A stretch of DNA of 55,663 nucleotides from Tannerellaceae bacterium. GTDB taxonomy: Bacteria; Bacteroidota; Bacteroidia; Bacteroidales; Tannerellaceae. The position numbers and the translations under genes are program-made. Shown in pieces: positions 18,146-27,635 of this stretch; the first letter of the stretch is position 1; the number at the start of each line of letters is the position of its first letter. The DNA lies in contig JAISDJ010000007.1 in assembly GCA_031264865.1 (NCBI GenBank), forward strand, positions 1-55,663, read 5' to 3'. Below the pieces are notes generated by a model. It saw only the letters and a list, made by a program, of their open reading frames with translations. It had not been told where the DNA came from and did not search any database.

Positions 18146-20345
18146 GAATGATCCTGTCATTTAGTTCGGCTAATTTAGCGCTATTCCAGCGGTCGGTTGT
18201 TCCTACCAGATAGCCTGTTATACGCTGTAGTCTGTCAATACTCATGCTTCCGCATTTCGGGCATTCGCTCATCTGAGATGCCGCATTTTCATATCCACAA
18301 TTCAGGCATCTGTTTCGGTTATGATTCACCGAAACATATCCCATATTATGCTTATCCATTAAATCCACAACCGTCATAATCGCTTCGGGATTATGTGTAG
18401 CATCACCGTCAATTTCTACATAAAAGATATGGCCACCACGAGTTATATCGTGATAGGGTGCTTCTATTTTTGCCTTATGGTGAGCACTACAGGAATAGTA
18501 AACCGGCACATGATTGGAATTAGTATAATATTCCTTGTCGGTTATCCCCGGTAAAATACCGAATGTTTTTTTATCTCTACGTGTAAAACGTCCGGATAAT
18601 CCTTCTGCCGGTGTTGCCAAAACACTGTAGTTATGCTGATATTTTTCTGAAAAATCGTTTACTTTATTCCGCATATGCGTTACGATTTCAAGTCCCAGTT
18701 TCTGTGCCTCATCATCCTCGCCATGATGTTTACCTGTTAAAGCTACCAACGCTTCCGCTAATCCGATAAAACCTATCCCAAGCGTCCCCTGATTAATAAC
18801 ACGTTCGATTGTATCGTCCGATTTCAGGTTTTCACTACCTTCCCAAAGAACAGACATCAGCAGGGGGAATTGTTTCGCCAGAGCCGTTTTCTGAAATTCA
18901 AAACGCCTGTGCAATTGTATCGCAGTCAAGTCAAGCACCTCATTTAATTTCTTATAAAAACCGACAATCCGTTCTTGTTGATTTTCGATGCTCATACACT
19001 CGATAGCCATGCGAACCAGATTCAATGTCGAAAAAGAAAGGTTCCCACGACCAATAGACGTTTTTCTGCCGAAACGGTTTTCAAAGACCCGGGTACGGCA
19101 TCCCATCGTCGCAACTTCATAAAAGTAACGCTGCGGATCGTCTTCGCGCCACTCTTCGTGCTGATTGAATGTAGCATCAAGATTTAGAAAATTCGGAAAG
19201 AAACGCCGGGCGCTTACTTTACAAGCCAATGTATACAAATCATAATTCCGGTCTTCGGGCAAATAACTTACTCCCTTCTTCTTTTTCCATATCTGAATGG
19301 GAAAGATAGCCGTACCTCCATTTCCTACTCCTTCATTGGTACTGATTAGCAATTCACGAATAATACATCTTCCTTCAGCCGAAGTATCCGTACCATAATT
19401 AATAGAGCTAAACACCACCTGGTTTCCCCCACGCGAATGGATAGTATTCATATTATGGATAAATGATTCCATGGATTGGTGCACGCGTCCTATCGTACGG
19501 TTTATTGCATGTTGTACAACCCGTTCTTCACCTTTTAAACCATCCAGCTCTTTTTGCAGGTAGTCAACAATCGTTACATTATATAAATGCTTGTAATCTT
19601 CTCCGTTTATATGCTCCAGTATTTTTATCTCTTCAATAAATGTAAGCCTTACATACGGCGCCATATAAAAGTCGAAAGCGGGAATTGCTTGTCCGCCGTG
19701 CATCTCGTTCTGGGCTGTTTCCAAAGAGATACATCCCAACATACTAGCCGTTTCTATCCGTTTAGCCGGACGCGATTCGCCATGTCCGGCAGTAAAACCG
19801 TTTCCAAGTATTTTATTCAACGGATGCTGCACACATGTCAGGCTCTTTGTCGGATAATAATCCTTATCGTGGATATGCAGATAATTTTGGCGAACAGCCT
19901 CTTTTACATCAGGGAGCAACAAATAGTCGTCAACAAAAGGCTTGGTAGACTCGCTTGCAAATTTCATCATCATCCCCGCCGGCGTATCTGCATTCATGTT
20001 TGCGTTTTCACGCGTAATATCATTCGACTTGGTTTCGATGATTTCAAGAAACATATCTTTTATCTTAGCCTTCCGGGCAATACTCCGCTGGTCACGATAA
20101 GCGATATATTTTTTGGCCACCTCTTTCCTCGGGCTTTTCATTAATTCTATTTCTACCATATCCTGGATTTCTTCTACGGTCATTTGCTCGCGTCCCTGGC
20201 ATGAAATATAGTCGGCGATGCACCTTATTAATGATGGGTCTTCTCCCTTTTCGGTATGAAGCATTGCTCTACGCACGGCTGCCATAATCTTTTCTTCATT
20301 AAAACCAACTACTCGCCCGTCTCGTTTTACTACTGTCTGTATCAT
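18138..20345 (-). CDS. nrdD: anaerobic ribonucleoside-triphosphate reductase
   Basis: 735-residue class III ribonucleotide reductase, the oxygen-sensitive enzyme that makes dNTPs. An N-terminal ATP-cone (VVKRDGRVVGFNEEKIMAAVRRAM) gives allosteric control. The ten-stranded barrel follows with active-site segments such as GCRTRVFENRFG. Near the C-terminus a zinc site (CLNCGYENAASQMSECPKCGS) precedes the glycyl-radical loop RITGYLVGTTDRWN. Length and order match the family. It is followed directly by its activase gene. Confidence 0.97.
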   Translation of the reverse strand: MIQTVVKRDGRVVGFNEEKIMAAVRRAMLHTEKGEDPSLIRCIADYISCQGREQMTVEEIQDMVEIELMKSPRKEVAKKYIAYRDQRSIARKAKIKDMFLEIIETKSNDITRENANMNADTPAGMMMKFASESTKPFVDDYLLLPDVKEAVRQNYLHIHDKDYYPTKSLTCVQHPLNKILGNGFTAGHGESRPAKRIETASMLGCISLETAQNEMHGGQAIPAFDFYMAPYVRLTFIEEIKILEHINGEDYKHLYNVTIVDYLQKELDGLKGEERVVQHAINRTIGRVHQSMESFIHNMNTIHSRGGNQVVFSSINYGTDTSAEGRCIIRELLISTNEGVGNGGTAIFPIQIWKKKKGVSYLPEDRNYDLYTLACKVSARRFFPNFLNLDATFNQHEEWREDDPQRYFYEVATMGCRTRVFENRFGRKTSIGRGNLSFSTLNLVRMAIECMSIENQQERIVGFYKKLNEVLDLTAIQLHRRFEFQKTALAKQFPLLMSVLWEGSENLKSDDTIERVINQGTLGIGFIGLAEALVALTGKHHGEDDEAQKLGLEIVTHMRNKVNDFSEKYQHNYSVLATPAEGLSGRFTRRDKKTFGILPGITDKEYYTNSNHVPVYYSCSAHHKAKIEAPYHDITRGGHIFYVEIDGDATHNPEAIMTVVDLMDKHNMGYVSVNHNRNRCLNCGYENAASQMSECPKCGSMSIDRLQRITGYLVGTTDRWNSAKLAELNDRIIHE

Positions 20346-20693
20346 AATAACATATCTTTTTTCTTATTTTTCTCTCGTCAACAACATAGTGTAAATGTGT
20401 AGGCAAAGATATATGATTTATATATCAACACACCTATTCGAGACAACAATTCTCAATAATTAATATGTGAAGTTTTCTTAAATAAAATACAACCACATAA
20501 CTATCAATACATTGTAAAAAACACATGTATAAATTATTTTCCAAAATGAAAACCAAACTACTCATATGATATAACCAATTGATTGCCATCAACATTCCGA
20601 TATAGCTTCTGTTTTATTCTGAAAAATCTTTTTCCGGTTTTCATGTTTATTATCCGATTAATGAGTAGCTTTGCGCCCTTATTTGGTTTAAGT
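20346..20693. promoter_or_regulatory. 348-bp intergenic region between nrdD and the YidE-type transporter gene
   Basis: Minus-strand -7 box TATCTTTG at 20404-20411 points at nrdD with a leader of about 55 nt. An inverted repeat GATATAT-N5-ATATATC (20408-20426) overlaps this box and is a candidate operator, possibly for oxygen- or dNTP-responsive control; that is speculation. I saw no clear NrdR-box pair. No gene is seen; the ORF extension from 20583 is upstream of the transporter promoter. Confidence 0.45.
20666..20673 (+). promoter_or_regulatory. -7 box of the YidE-type transporter gene
   Basis: TAGCTTTG matches TAnnTTTG 20 bp before ATG 20694. The -33 element is weak. It lies inside the ORF-track N-terminal extension, which argues against the 20583 start. 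Confidence 0.55.
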
Positions 20694-22373
20694 ATGGAAT
20701 GGATTAGCGACTTATTATGGGGAAGTGGCATTGCCCACTCTGTTCTGATTTTATCAGTTGTAATAGCCTTAGGCATCCAACTGGGAAAGATTAAAATCTT
20801 TGGTGTATCATTAGGTATCACTTTGGTTCTTTTCGTAGGGATACTTTTAGGACATTTCGGGTTCCGTGTAAATGAAGATATACTTCATTTCCTCAAAGAA
20901 TTCGGACTTATTTTATTTGTGTTTTCAGTGGGAATGCAGGTGGGCCCCGGTTTCTTTTCTTCTTTCAAACAAGGTGGTATTACATTAAATATGCTGGCTT
21001 GCGGAATTGTTCTTCTCGGAGCTGTCGTTACTATTATTCTCCATTTCATAACAGGTATTCCTCTCTCTACGATGGTAGGTATTATGTCGGGCGCCATTAC
21101 CAACACACCAGGATTAGGAGCCGCTCAGCAAGCATACAGTGATTTATTCGGCGACACCGACCCAACTATCGCTCTCGGTTATGCTGTTGCTTATCCGCTA
21201 GGGGTGGCAGGTATTATCCTTTCGATGCTATTTGTTCGTTATGTCTTCCGCATACGCCTCGACAAAGAATTCAGACAAATTGAGGAAGAAAGTAAACAAC
21301 AAGTACACGGAGCGATACCGGTTTCACTTATCGTAAAGAATCCGGCTGTGTTTGGAAAAACAATCGGTGAACTATCCGCCTTGTTAACTCATAGCGAATT
21401 TGTGATTTCACGTATTTGGGTAAAAGAGATAAACAAGATTGAAATAGCAAGCAGCGAAACGGTATTGCACGGAGATGATAAAATATTTGTTATCACTACC
21501 GAACATGACGCCGAAACAATCAAAACATTTATCGGCCAAGAGATAGAAATGGACCGTAAACAATGGATTCCGGCCGACAGCCAATTCGTTAGCCGACGCA
21601 TTGTCGTAACCAAGCCGGAACTAAACGGCAAAAAGCTTGGCGAACTCCAATTACGTCGTTTACACGGTGTTAACATCACCCGTATCAACCGTGCAGGAGT
21701 TGACTTAGTAGCCAATCCCGGACTAACCATGCAAATTGGCGACCGTTTGACAGTAGTGGGTAGTGAACCTGCCGTTGCCAAAGTAGAAGAAATATTCGGC
21801 AATTCTTTCAAACGACTGAATGAACCTAATCTGATCACGATCTTTATCGGCATCGCTTTAGGGATTATTCTTGGAAGTATTCCGATTGCATTCCCAGGTA
21901 TTCCGCAATCGGTTAAATTAGGTCTGGCCGGCGGCCCGCTTATTGTTGCTATCTTGGTCAGCCGGTTTGGGTACCGATATAAATTGATTACCTACACCAC
22001 ACAAAGCGCCAATCTTATGTTGCGCGAAGTAGGCATCGCCCTTTTCCTTGCTTGCGTAGGATTAAGCGCCGGAGAAGGTTTTGTAGATACAATCGTCAAC
22101 CAGGGCGGATTATCCTGGATAGGTTACGGATTTGCTATTACCACTATACCTTTATTAATAATAGGATTTATCGGACGGTTTTTCTTCCAAATAAATTATT
22201 TCACCTTGATGGGATTAATAGCCGGCAGTACAACCGACCCTCCCGCATTAGCGTACGCAAATACCACTGCCGGGAATGACTCTCCGGCTGTAGGATATGC
22301 TACGGTTTATCCGATTACCATGTTCCTGCGTGTACTCACTGCTCAATTGATGATTTTGTTTTTCTATGCGTAA
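20694..22373 (+). CDS. YidE/YbjL/AspT-family putative transporter with two TrkA-C domains
   Basis: 559 residues from ATG 20694. Two homologous membrane halves flank a cytoplasmic core. The first half (about residues 1-185) contains [20 protein letters not shown] and the signature [16 protein letters not shown]. The core (about 195-370) has two TrkA-C (RCK-C) domains: [17 protein letters not shown] and [27 protein letters not shown]. The second half repeats the motif as [14 protein letters not shown]. Relatives exchange aspartate/alanine or other dicarboxylates; the substrate here is unknown. Single gene, ended by a bidirectional hairpin. Confidence 0.87.
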   Translation: MEWISDLLWGSGIAHSVLILSVVIALGIQLGKIKIFGVSLGITLVLFVGILLGHFGFRVNEDILHFLKEFGLILFVFSVGMQVGPGFFSSFKQGGITLNMLACGIVLLGAVVTIILHFITGIPLSTMVGIMSGAITNTPGLGAAQQAYSDLFGDTDPTIALGYAVAYPLGVAGIILSMLFVRYVFRIRLDKEFRQIEEESKQQVHGAIPVSLIVKNPAVFGKTIGELSALLTHSEFVISRIWVKEINKIEIASSETVLHGDDKIFVITTEHDAETIKTFIGQEIEMDRKQWIPADSQFVSRRIVVTKPELNGKKLGELQLRRLHGVNITRINRAGVDLVANPGLTMQIGDRLTVVGSEPAVAKVEEIFGNSFKRLNEPNLITIFIGIALGIILGSIPIAFPGIPQSVKLGLAGGPLIVAILVSRFGYRYKLITYTTQSANLMLREVGIALFLACVGLSAGEGFVDTIVNQGGLSWIGYGFAITTIPLLIIGFIGRFFFQINYFTLMGLIAGSTTDPPALAYANTTAGNDSPAVGYATVYPITMFLRVLTAQLMILFFYA

Positions 22374-22438
22374 GCGGATTTCGTTATCGTAAAACGCAAA
22401 AATCATTTCAGTATCTTTTATAACCTGCATGAAATATA

Positions 22439-22478
22439 AAACCGCGCGGCTGGGGAATTTAACCACGCCGCACGGTTT
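22439..22478. terminator. bidirectional stem-loop between the convergent transporter and susD genes
   Basis: AAACCGCGCGGC pairs with GCCGCACGGTTT (one mismatch). It lies between two convergent stops and can serve both strands. U-runs are short, with TCTCTTTTT 9 nt after the stem on the plus side. Confidence 0.65.
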
Positions 22479-22506
22479 CAAAGATCTCTTTTTACAGTCT
22501 ATAATA

Positions 22507-24246
22507 TCAATATCCCGGATTCTGTTCGATCAGGTTATTGCTATTCATTGCCTGTTCAGGAATAGGATAACGGTTATAATTCGGCTTATTATCTGCTGGT
22601 TTGTCCCACCAGGCTTCGGTTGTATACTTGTCCCAGCGAACCAAGTCGGTGCGACGACGTCCTTCACCAATAAACTCAATCAGCCACTCGTCAAGCATAC
22701 GCCACTCGTCAAGGTTAGCAGCCGTTACCGGGTCAGGATCGGCACCATTGAAATAACGTGCACGAATCTGGTTGATAAGCGCGGCAGCGCCAGCCTTGTC
22801 ACCCGTCCGCATCTTGCACTCGGCCAGTGTGTAGTAAGCCTCCGCCAGGCGCAAGACAGGGATATCGGGATTACCTCTAAGTGTCTTCTCCGCCAGCCAG
22901 GGAATAGGTGAAAATTTAGCCAGGCGGATACCTGAATTTTCTTCGCCCCACCGGGCACCTTCCTTACCGTGGTCGACAGCAGAAGCCTCCTGTGGAATGA
23001 TGCGTGCAATCTGGTCTACCAAATTTACGGTATCCGTCGGCGTGAGCTGCCTGTTACCACCGTGGCACACATTGCCTGTGACGGGATTCACCAGTTTGCC
23101 GAAATAGAACATGCCACGCCACTTGCCACCGCCCTCATAGGCACGGAGCTGCTTGCGTATGTCCAGATCGTGAAACTTGGCAAACGGACTGCCCAGGCGG
23201 TACGTCCCCTTCGAGCTGGGATTACTGCTACCATACAAGTATGACTTACCTTCAACGTCGAGTGACGGTACGAGGCAATACCCGTTATTGCGGTTCCCGA
23301 TTTCGCCGTTATCCCAGTATTCGCCCATGCCGTAATGGCTGGAGTGAGGCCCAACGCTGCGTTCGCTCTGGGCATTCTGGCTTGGCACCGACCAGATGAT
23401 TTCGGTTGACCGGTCATTATTGAACCCAAAAATATCCGTCCAGTCATCCTCCAGTGCATAAGCACCATACGTACCGTTGATAATATCCTGGCAGAGCGCG
23501 GCACATTCGGCGAACCGGTCCTGACGAACGTACGGTCCGGCGTTAAAATAAAGGCGCGCCAGCAGCAGCGCTGCCGTTGCCTGATTGATACCACCCGTTT
23601 CCATCGCACCCAGATCGGTCTTCTTCGGCAGCTTGGGAAGCGCCTCTTTCAGCAAATCTTCAACAAATAGGAACGTCTCCTCGTCGCTCGAACGCGGCAG
23701 TGCATCCCCCTTATTGTTCGTATACAACGGTACACCTCCAAACAGGTCCAACCCATTCAGATAGAAAAACGCTGCCAACGTCTGAAGCTGCATCAATACC
23801 GCATCGCGGCCGCCGGCCGGAAAGCCCAAGGCATCGAAATCCACATATTCGTCGATATCGTCCTTAGCGCTCCATGTCTGTGCCACGCCCATTGAAAAGG
23901 CGCGCCAGGCGTCGTTCACGCCAGGCGTCGTCGGCGTAAAGTCATGCTGATAATTACGAAGGTAAGCACCGCCGTCATACCAGTCATTATAGCGCGAAGG
24001 AACCAGCAATTCGTCGGTCGTAAACTCCTGCAGCCTGACAAGGTTCGAGTGCGCCTGTCCGTCCGCCATCGCCCATGCCCAGTGGGTAAAGGGGCGTCCC
24101 ATACGCTGATAGACCTTCGACTGCATGTCGAAGAACAAATTTGGCGTCGATTGTGAATAATACACCGGCTCGACGCTGCAGGCCTGATATATTGCAGCGA
24201 CTGCTACCAAGGCAATTGCCACAATAAAAAATTTATGCTTTTTCAT
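22507..24246 (-). CDS. susD: SusD/RagB-family outer-membrane glycan-binding lipoprotein (GC-rich locus)
   Basis: 579 residues from the ATG of MKKHKFFIVAIALVAVAAIYQAC, a lipoprotein signal with cysteine near residue 20. The ORF-track start 34 codons upstream overlaps the susC stop and has no signal-like features. The TPR-rich helical body and the C-terminal LDEWLIEFIGEGRRRTDLVRWDKYT ... NRYPIPEQAMNSN stretch are SusD hallmarks. SusD caps the SusC pore and binds glycan at the cell surface. Base composition is clearly richer in GC than flanking genes. No enzyme or regulator shares the strand. Confidence 0.92.
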   Translation of the reverse strand: MKKHKFFIVAIALVAVAAIYQACSVEPVYYSQSTPNLFFDMQSKVYQRMGRPFTHWAWAMADGQAHSNLVRLQEFTTDELLVPSRYNDWYDGGAYLRNYQHDFTPTTPGVNDAWRAFSMGVAQTWSAKDDIDEYVDFDALGFPAGGRDAVLMQLQTLAAFFYLNGLDLFGGVPLYTNNKGDALPRSSDEETFLFVEDLLKEALPKLPKKTDLGAMETGGINQATAALLLARLYFNAGPYVRQDRFAECAALCQDIINGTYGAYALEDDWTDIFGFNNDRSTEIIWSVPSQNAQSERSVGPHSSHYGMGEYWDNGEIGNRNNGYCLVPSLDVEGKSYLYGSSNPSSKGTYRLGSPFAKFHDLDIRKQLRAYEGGGKWRGMFYFGKLVNPVTGNVCHGGNRQLTPTDTVNLVDQIARIIPQEASAVDHGKEGARWGEENSGIRLAKFSPIPWLAEKTLRGNPDIPVLRLAEAYYTLAECKMRTGDKAGAAALINQIRARYFNGADPDPVTAANLDEWRMLDEWLIEFIGEGRRRTDLVRWDKYTTEAWWDKPADNKPNYNRYPIPEQAMNSNNLIEQNPGY

Positions 24247-24266
24247 ACCATAAACATTTTTAGCAG

Positions 24267-27215
24267 TTAAAAATTCAATTGAACACCAACGGTAAACGTG
24301 CGGGTCTGGGGATAAATGTCGCCCGCCTTCTCGATACCTGTATCCCAACCGGTTATATTTACTTCGGGATTTAGTCCGTTGTATTTGGTAAACGTATAGA
24401 TGTTATTACCCGTCAAATAAAGTTTAATACTTTCGACGAAGTCTGTATATTTCCGCATCGGCAGCGTATAACCCAGTGTAAAATTCTGGATTTTGAGGAA
24501 CGTACCGTCGTAGAGGAAATAATCACAAGGCTGCGGACGTCCGGTAATATTCCCATTCTTATTGATCGCATCGTAAAGCATGTTGCCCTGTGCCACGTTC
24601 TTCAGTCCGTAGCCGAGCTCCACACCGTTGTAGATATCATAGTCGATCCAGCTCGTAAGAGTCAAGTTGAGTGACCAATTTTTCCATCTAACGTTATGCG
24701 TCCATCCGGCGATGAGTGAAGGCATGAAATTACCTTGGTAAATACGGTCGTCAACGCGTCCTTGGTCACCCGATACCACTTCGCCATCCTTGTTGAGGAT
24801 CATGATTTGCCCGTCGTCGCTTATCCCGGCATATGGGTAAAGGAAGTAGCTTCCAACTTTCGTTCCCTCTTCGATACGGTGGGCATATTCCACCCAGTTA
24901 TTCACGTATTCGCCATTGATATACGTCTGGTCGCCCCAGAGCGAACCGATGGTTGTTGTGTTGTGCGTCAGGTTGAGCGAAGTATTGTAGTTCCAGTCTT
25001 TCGTGCGCACCACATCGCCGCCGATTTCGAGTTCCCATCCCGCATTTTTCATCGTACCGATATTCTTGTACATCTCCGATTCCGTGTTAGGTGGCTGCGG
25101 CACCTGTACATTATAAATCAGTCCTTCGATCGAGCGGCGGTAGAGGTCGAACTTGCCATAAAGGCGGTTGTCAAAGAGCGAATAATCAAGCCCAACATTC
25201 CATTCGTGTTTTTCTTCCCATCCGAGTACATCGTTGATATTCTTCGTCACACCGTATGAATAAGCCCAACTACCATCGGGTAACAGCCAGCGTGTATCCG
25301 AACCGTACATTTTAGCGGCATAGTCGGCCGGAAAACCTTCGTTACCCGTCACACCGTATGCAAGACGGAGCTTAAGGTCGTCTAGCCAGGAAACTTCCTT
25401 CAGGAACGATTCGTTCGAAATACGCCATCCGGCCGAAGCCGCCCAGAACGTACCCCAACGGTTTTTAGCGGCAAACTTGCTCGATCCTTCGCGACGGATA
25501 GAAAAAGTAGCCATATACGTATCCCTATAAGAATAATTGGCGCGGGCGAAATAAGCCATCAGGCGTTGCGTGATGCCTTTAGAAGACGACATTTCGGCCA
25601 GACCTTCTTTCAGGCGTGCGCCTTCACCAAGGTTCCAGAACTTAACAAGGTCATTGGTAAAATGACCGTTCTTGGCTTTAAATTCCTCATTATTACGTTC
25701 ATAATAGCTATAACCGGCCGTCGCATTGATATCGTGATCGCCAAATGCTTTAACGTAAGAAAAGTAACCGTCGGTGTTAAGCAATTCGGTCTTACTGAAC
25801 TCCATCTCCGCCCAACCCTTGCGGCCGGCCCGTATCTCTTCACGCGTGAACATGGAGCGGTAGACATGTCTTTCCCACTGGCGGTTCTCATAAGCCGCCG
25901 TATGACGGTACGAGAGGCCTTCAATGGGCAGGATATTGAGTTTAAACGTTACATCGGGACGAAACCATTTGTCGAGGCCTTCGTCTATCTTCAATGCCGC
26001 TTCACCGATTTCGTTCATCTCCGTATTGTCTCCGTCGGTCCAGATGTTGTATCCTGTCTGGCTACTGGGATCGTATACTTCCTGCGTCGGATTGGCGCGC
26101 ATGATACCTGAAACAGACGGTTTGTTCTGATTACGTTTCGCCTGGCGGTAGTTGACATGAGAACTGATGTCGAGCCATCCCTTGAGGAGCTTAAAGTCTG
26201 TATTGATACGGCCTGCATAGTCCTGGCGGTTGTCGCCCTGTAGAATACCACGATTATCGTCATACATCACGGTGGCATAGATACGAGCATTTTCGGCGCC
26301 TCCGTGAATCGTCAGCACGTGACGGTTGGAAGTCGGATTGTCGTTCAACGCCTCACTCCACCAGTCGGTATCGTGCCCGTAATTGTTCTTGGCAGCCCCG
26401 TAGGTAGCAATATAATCGGCGGCATTGAGCATATCGGGTTGTCCGAAAGCCTGTTTGAAAGTCAACTCACCGGTATAGCTTATCTTAAGTTCGTTCGACT
26501 TGGCCTGCTTGGTAGTAATCAAGATCACACCGCCGGTAGCGCGTGTACCGTAGATAGCGCCGGCGGATGCATCCTTCAGCACATCGATCGACTGGATGTC
26601 TTCCTGCACAACGGTGCGGATGTCGCCGCCGGGCATTCCGTCAATCACAATTAGTGGCGCGCGCGAAGTATTGATTGATGCCATACCACGCAATTGGAAA
26701 GTGTTATCGGAGTTTGGACTGGTTGTCCCAGACATTACCAAACCGCTCACTTTACCCTGCAGGGCGGTGGCAATAGACGAGCCGCCCACGCCTGCAGGCA
26801 GATCGCGTGCCGAGAGCGAAGTAATGGAGCTTGTCACCTGCTTTTTCTGCATTGTACCATAACCGATGACTACGACTTCGTCTAGTGTTTGGTTGTCTTC
26901 CTGCAGAACAACGTTAATCGTACTACGGTTGCCTACCGCGATCTCCTGTGTAATGTAGCCGATGTAGGAAATAACCAACGTTGCACCGGATCGTACGTTT
27001 AGCGTAAACTTGCCGTCTAAGTCGGTTATATTTCCATTTGAGGTACCCTTCTCAACGACGTTCACCCCGATTATCGCTTCACCCGCTTTATCAGTAATAG
27101 TTCCCTTAACGGAAACGTTCTGTTGGGCAAACAGCGTAAACGAGGACATACATATAGCAACTACCATTAGTGGCTGCCGCCATATATTCCTTTTGATTAA
27201 TTCTATTATATTCAT
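24267..27215 (-). CDS. susC: SusC/RagA-family TonB-dependent outer-membrane transporter (GC-rich locus)
   Basis: 982 residues. Signal peptide MNIIELIKRNIWRQPLMVVAICMSSFTLFAQ, then a carboxypeptidase-D-like domain (VKGTITDKAGEAIIGVNVVEKG), a TonB box region (LDEVVVIGYGTMQKK), the plug with PLIVIDGMPGGDI and IYGTRATGGVILITTK, and a 22-strand barrel ending in TFTVGVQLNF. It imports oligosaccharides with SusD using TonB energy. The susD start is 20 bp downstream. The 5-prime leader is long and structured. With no neighbouring glycosidase the substrate cannot be guessed. Confidence 0.94.
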   Translation of the reverse strand: MNIIELIKRNIWRQPLMVVAICMSSFTLFAQQNVSVKGTITDKAGEAIIGVNVVEKGTSNGNITDLDGKFTLNVRSGATLVISYIGYITQEIAVGNRSTINVVLQEDNQTLDEVVVIGYGTMQKKQVTSSITSLSARDLPAGVGGSSIATALQGKVSGLVMSGTTSPNSDNTFQLRGMASINTSRAPLIVIDGMPGGDIRTVVQEDIQSIDVLKDASAGAIYGTRATGGVILITTKQAKSNELKISYTGELTFKQAFGQPDMLNAADYIATYGAAKNNYGHDTDWWSEALNDNPTSNRHVLTIHGGAENARIYATVMYDDNRGILQGDNRQDYAGRINTDFKLLKGWLDISSHVNYRQAKRNQNKPSVSGIMRANPTQEVYDPSSQTGYNIWTDGDNTEMNEIGEAALKIDEGLDKWFRPDVTFKLNILPIEGLSYRHTAAYENRQWERHVYRSMFTREEIRAGRKGWAEMEFSKTELLNTDGYFSYVKAFGDHDINATAGYSYYERNNEEFKAKNGHFTNDLVKFWNLGEGARLKEGLAEMSSSKGITQRLMAYFARANYSYRDTYMATFSIRREGSSKFAAKNRWGTFWAASAGWRISNESFLKEVSWLDDLKLRLAYGVTGNEGFPADYAAKMYGSDTRWLLPDGSWAYSYGVTKNINDVLGWEEKHEWNVGLDYSLFDNRLYGKFDLYRRSIEGLIYNVQVPQPPNTESEMYKNIGTMKNAGWELEIGGDVVRTKDWNYNTSLNLTHNTTTIGSLWGDQTYINGEYVNNWVEYAHRIEEGTKVGSYFLYPYAGISDDGQIMILNKDGEVVSGDQGRVDDRIYQGNFMPSLIAGWTHNVRWKNWSLNLTLTSWIDYDIYNGVELGYGLKNVAQGNMLYDAINKNGNITGRPQPCDYFLYDGTFLKIQNFTLGYTLPMRKYTDFVESIKLYLTGNNIYTFTKYNGLNPEVNITGWDTGIEKAGDIYPQTRTFTVGVQLNF

Positions 27216-27266
27216 ATAATAACTTTATTGATTCATTAAAAAAGATTTGCGTTAACAAGTTAATTT

Positions 27267-27301
27267 GCGCACCAAAGGGAACGGCTAGGCCGTGTGTGCG
27301 C
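27267..27301 (-). promoter_or_regulatory. composite hairpin in the susC leader
   Basis: GCGCAC pairs with GTGCGC, enclosing a second perfect hairpin ACGGC-TAG-GCCGT. It lies 52-86 bp upstream of the susC ATG and would be part of its 5-prime leader if transcription starts beyond it. No consensus -7 box was found on the minus strand between 27216 and 27362. Confidence 0.4.
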
Positions 27302-27362
27302 CATGTTGTTGATTACTTTTACGATGTATCCATAAGCATTCAATTTAAGGATAAAACAAAAT

Positions 27363-27411
27363 AAACCGTTGAGACGGTAAAGAGTGATACTCTTTACCGT
27401 CTCAACGGTTT
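27363..27411 (-). terminator. 23-bp perfect hairpin, terminator-like on the minus strand
   Basis: The two 23-nt arms are exact reverse complements around a 3-nt loop (GAT on the plus strand). On the minus strand the stem is followed by TTTATTTTGTTTTATCC, the U-rich tail expected of an intrinsic terminator. The stop codon of the 66-residue G-tract ORF lies inside the upstream arm. It should separate that small unit from the susC leader. Confidence 0.7.
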
Positions 27412-27602
27412 TGCATAAATAATAAAACCATTTGCGACAAGCGTCGCGCTATGGGTATGCTGTACTGTTTTTTGAAAAAATGTTGTCCTGTATAAGCAGG
27501 AGTATAGGATATTACATAATGTGCCCCCCCCCCCGCAAATATTATGCCAAAGTCACCTGTCGGTAATTCTACGGAGAAATGTTTCATGATATAGTTTTTC
27601 AT
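27402..27602 (-). CDS. small ORF with an 11-G run, hypothetical
   Basis: 66 residues, MKNYIMKHFSVELPTGDFG..., not recognised. A -7 box TAAATTTG lies 26 bp upstream on the same strand and the terminator hairpin overlaps its stop, so it could be a discrete transcript of about 250 nt. An 11-G run encodes GGG near residue 25. One G less gives a stop four codons later; one G more reads on in another frame to a stop within the hairpin. It could be a short protein, an sRNA or a relic. Position after an HU-like gene parallels the 39542 ORF, but the two proteins do not look alike. Confidence 0.35.
   Translation of the reverse strand: MKNYIMKHFSVELPTGDFGIIFAGGGAHYVISYTPAYTGQHFFKKQYSIPIARRLSQMVLLFMQNR
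27524..27534. repeat. homopolymeric C11/G11 tract
   Basis: Eleven consecutive C on the plus strand. Runs of this length slip readily in replication, so copy-to-copy variation is expected. It lies inside the small ORF. Confidence 0.9.
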
Positions 27603-27627
27603 ACTATTGCAATTCTATATTTATTGG

Positions 27628-27635
27628 CAAATTTA
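27628..27635 (-). promoter_or_regulatory. -7 box of the G-tract small ORF
   Basis: TAAATTTG on the minus strand matches TAnnTTTG, 26 bp before the ATG at 27602. No -33 TTG at the usual distance. Confidence 0.45.

Noticed and set aside
19587-20144. 185-residue ORF antisense to nrdD
   Set aside because: Inside the well-supported nrdD frame; shadow frame.
24735-26862. Several long antisense ORFs opposite the first susC
   Set aside because: High GC in this gene removes stop codons from other frames; the susC frame carries all family motifs.
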